Part shown: piece after piece, positions 63,644 to 64,000 of the stretch | Layout of the letters: each line of letters opens with the position of its first letter | Position numbering within the stretch: the stretch's first letter is position 1 | Source of the DNA: Marinomonas sargassi | GTDB taxonomy: Bacteria > Pseudomonadota > Gammaproteobacteria > Pseudomonadales > Marinomonadaceae | Reading direction: 5' to 3' | Length of the DNA: 64,000 nucleotides | Assembly (NCBI RefSeq): GCF_025716875.1 | Contig: NZ_JAOVZB010000005.1 | Coordinates: 62,001 to 126,000 of the forward strand | The notes under the pieces: generated by a model | The model's input: the letters and a program-made list of their open reading frames with translations, nothing else | What the model was told of the DNA's origin: nothing | The model's database searches: none | Made by a program: the position numbers and the translations under genes

Positions 63644-64000
63644 ATGGAACAACTTATTGCCGAACTAGAAGCCAAAACAATCTTGTTAAGCCAGCAGCTA
63701 AAAGCGGCTCAAAATGAGATTGCACAGCTTAAACAAGAGGCAAACCAGCAAACAACAAACAGTGCCTCTATGGATCTCCTGAGTAATATGAATAGCCATT
63801 CAACTGAAGATCAGTTGCAACTATACATATCTGATTCCTTAGACCTTCTAAGCAACACAAAAAAAAGCACCACAACAAACAAAACCAAGCCCGCTGAACA
63901 GCAACTCAACTTTGATTTATTTCATGAGCAAACAGAGATCAGCAACACACCAACCCCAACAGATCAGATTAACAAAATGACCTCAAAACAAAATGAACAA
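63644..64000 (+). CDS. Coiled-coil protein cut by the window edge
   Basis: At least 119 codons, open at the end of the window. ATG at 63644 is 11 bases after the previous stop; GTG at 63638 in the same frame is an alternative start. The N-terminus (EQLIAELEAKTILLSQQ, LKAAQNEIAQLKQEA) is a coiled coil; then a Ser/Thr/Asn-rich tail. No family recognised. Its place in the flgP-flgT run is the only functional hint. Confidence 0.55.
   Translation, partial: MEQLIAELEAKTILLSQQLKAAQNEIAQLKQEANQQTTNSASMDLLSNMNSHSTEDQLQLYISDSLDLLSNTKKSTTTNKTKPAEQQLNFDLFHEQTEISNTPTPTDQINKMTSKQNEQ

Noticed and set aside
1..64000. tRNA, rRNA, CRISPR, prophage or insertion sequence
   Set aside because: None was recognised by reading; no cloverleaf, repeat-spacer array, integrase or transposase frame. 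A covariance-model scan would be needed to exclude small RNAs.

Overview
The window reads as a chromosome segment of a marine, flagellated gammaproteobacterium, most consistent with Marinomonas or a close Oceanospirillales relative. The reasons are conserved gene order (ffh / rpsP-rimM-trmD-rplS / dsbC-hom-thrC-recJ, and rppH-ptsP-lgt), AT-leaning base composition, H-ring type flagellar genes (flgP, flgT) and many cyclic-di-GMP type signalling proteins. The genus is an inference from protein flavour and synteny, not from a database search. No rRNA, tRNA, CRISPR array, prophage or complete insertion sequence was seen.

Region 1 (1-8.5 kb, minus strand) is one transcription unit. A sigma-54-like promoter (8219-8234) and a guanidine-I (ykkC) riboswitch (8053-8158) precede a three-gene ABC importer, two DUF1989 proteins (UAAP1/UAAP2), a biotin-dependent urea/guanidine carboxylase, and the first codons of a gene at the window edge that should be allophanate hydrolase. 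Together they read as guanidine uptake and degradation to ammonia, probably under both nitrogen control and guanidine sensing.

Region 2 (8.5-20.6 kb) is accessory: a YHYH lipoprotein, a tandem pair of DUF3391/HD-GYP proteins whose 3' ends have been homogenised, an ABC exporter, an AT-rich run of small enzymes (cytidine-deaminase-like and two GNATs), D-serine dehydratase, and a nitroreductase-transporter-GNAT operon next to a Crp-family regulator.

Region 3 (20.8-33.1 kb) holds a peroxiredoxin, rppH-ptsP-lgt, a HAD phosphatase, rlmI, two HDOD proteins, and an Fbp-type ferric iron importer with a Fur-box-like site. Next to it, at 33278-33545, lies a 268-bp element with near-perfect terminal inverted repeats and nested stems. 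It supplies the C-terminus of a ubiquinone-type hydroxylase gene, and a single arm of it recurs at 9615.

Region 4 (33.5-55 kb) is mostly core metabolism and translation: pepP, ygfB, folD, recJ, rsmE, thrC, hom, dsbC, rplS, trmD, rimM, rpsP, ffh, ypjD, a CNNM/CorC protein, a Nudix enzyme, greB, a small MscS channel, an inositol-phosphatase-like enzyme and an esterase. Clear intrinsic terminators split the units.

Region 5 (55.1-64 kb) carries a PhnD-like binding protein plus histidine kinase, convergent with a REC-degenerate GGDEF-EAL protein, dinB under a textbook LexA box, and a tightly packed flgP-flgT operon. That operon runs on into a ZapB-like coiled coil, a predicted outer-membrane barrel, a 55-residue membrane peptide and a coiled-coil protein cut by the window edge.
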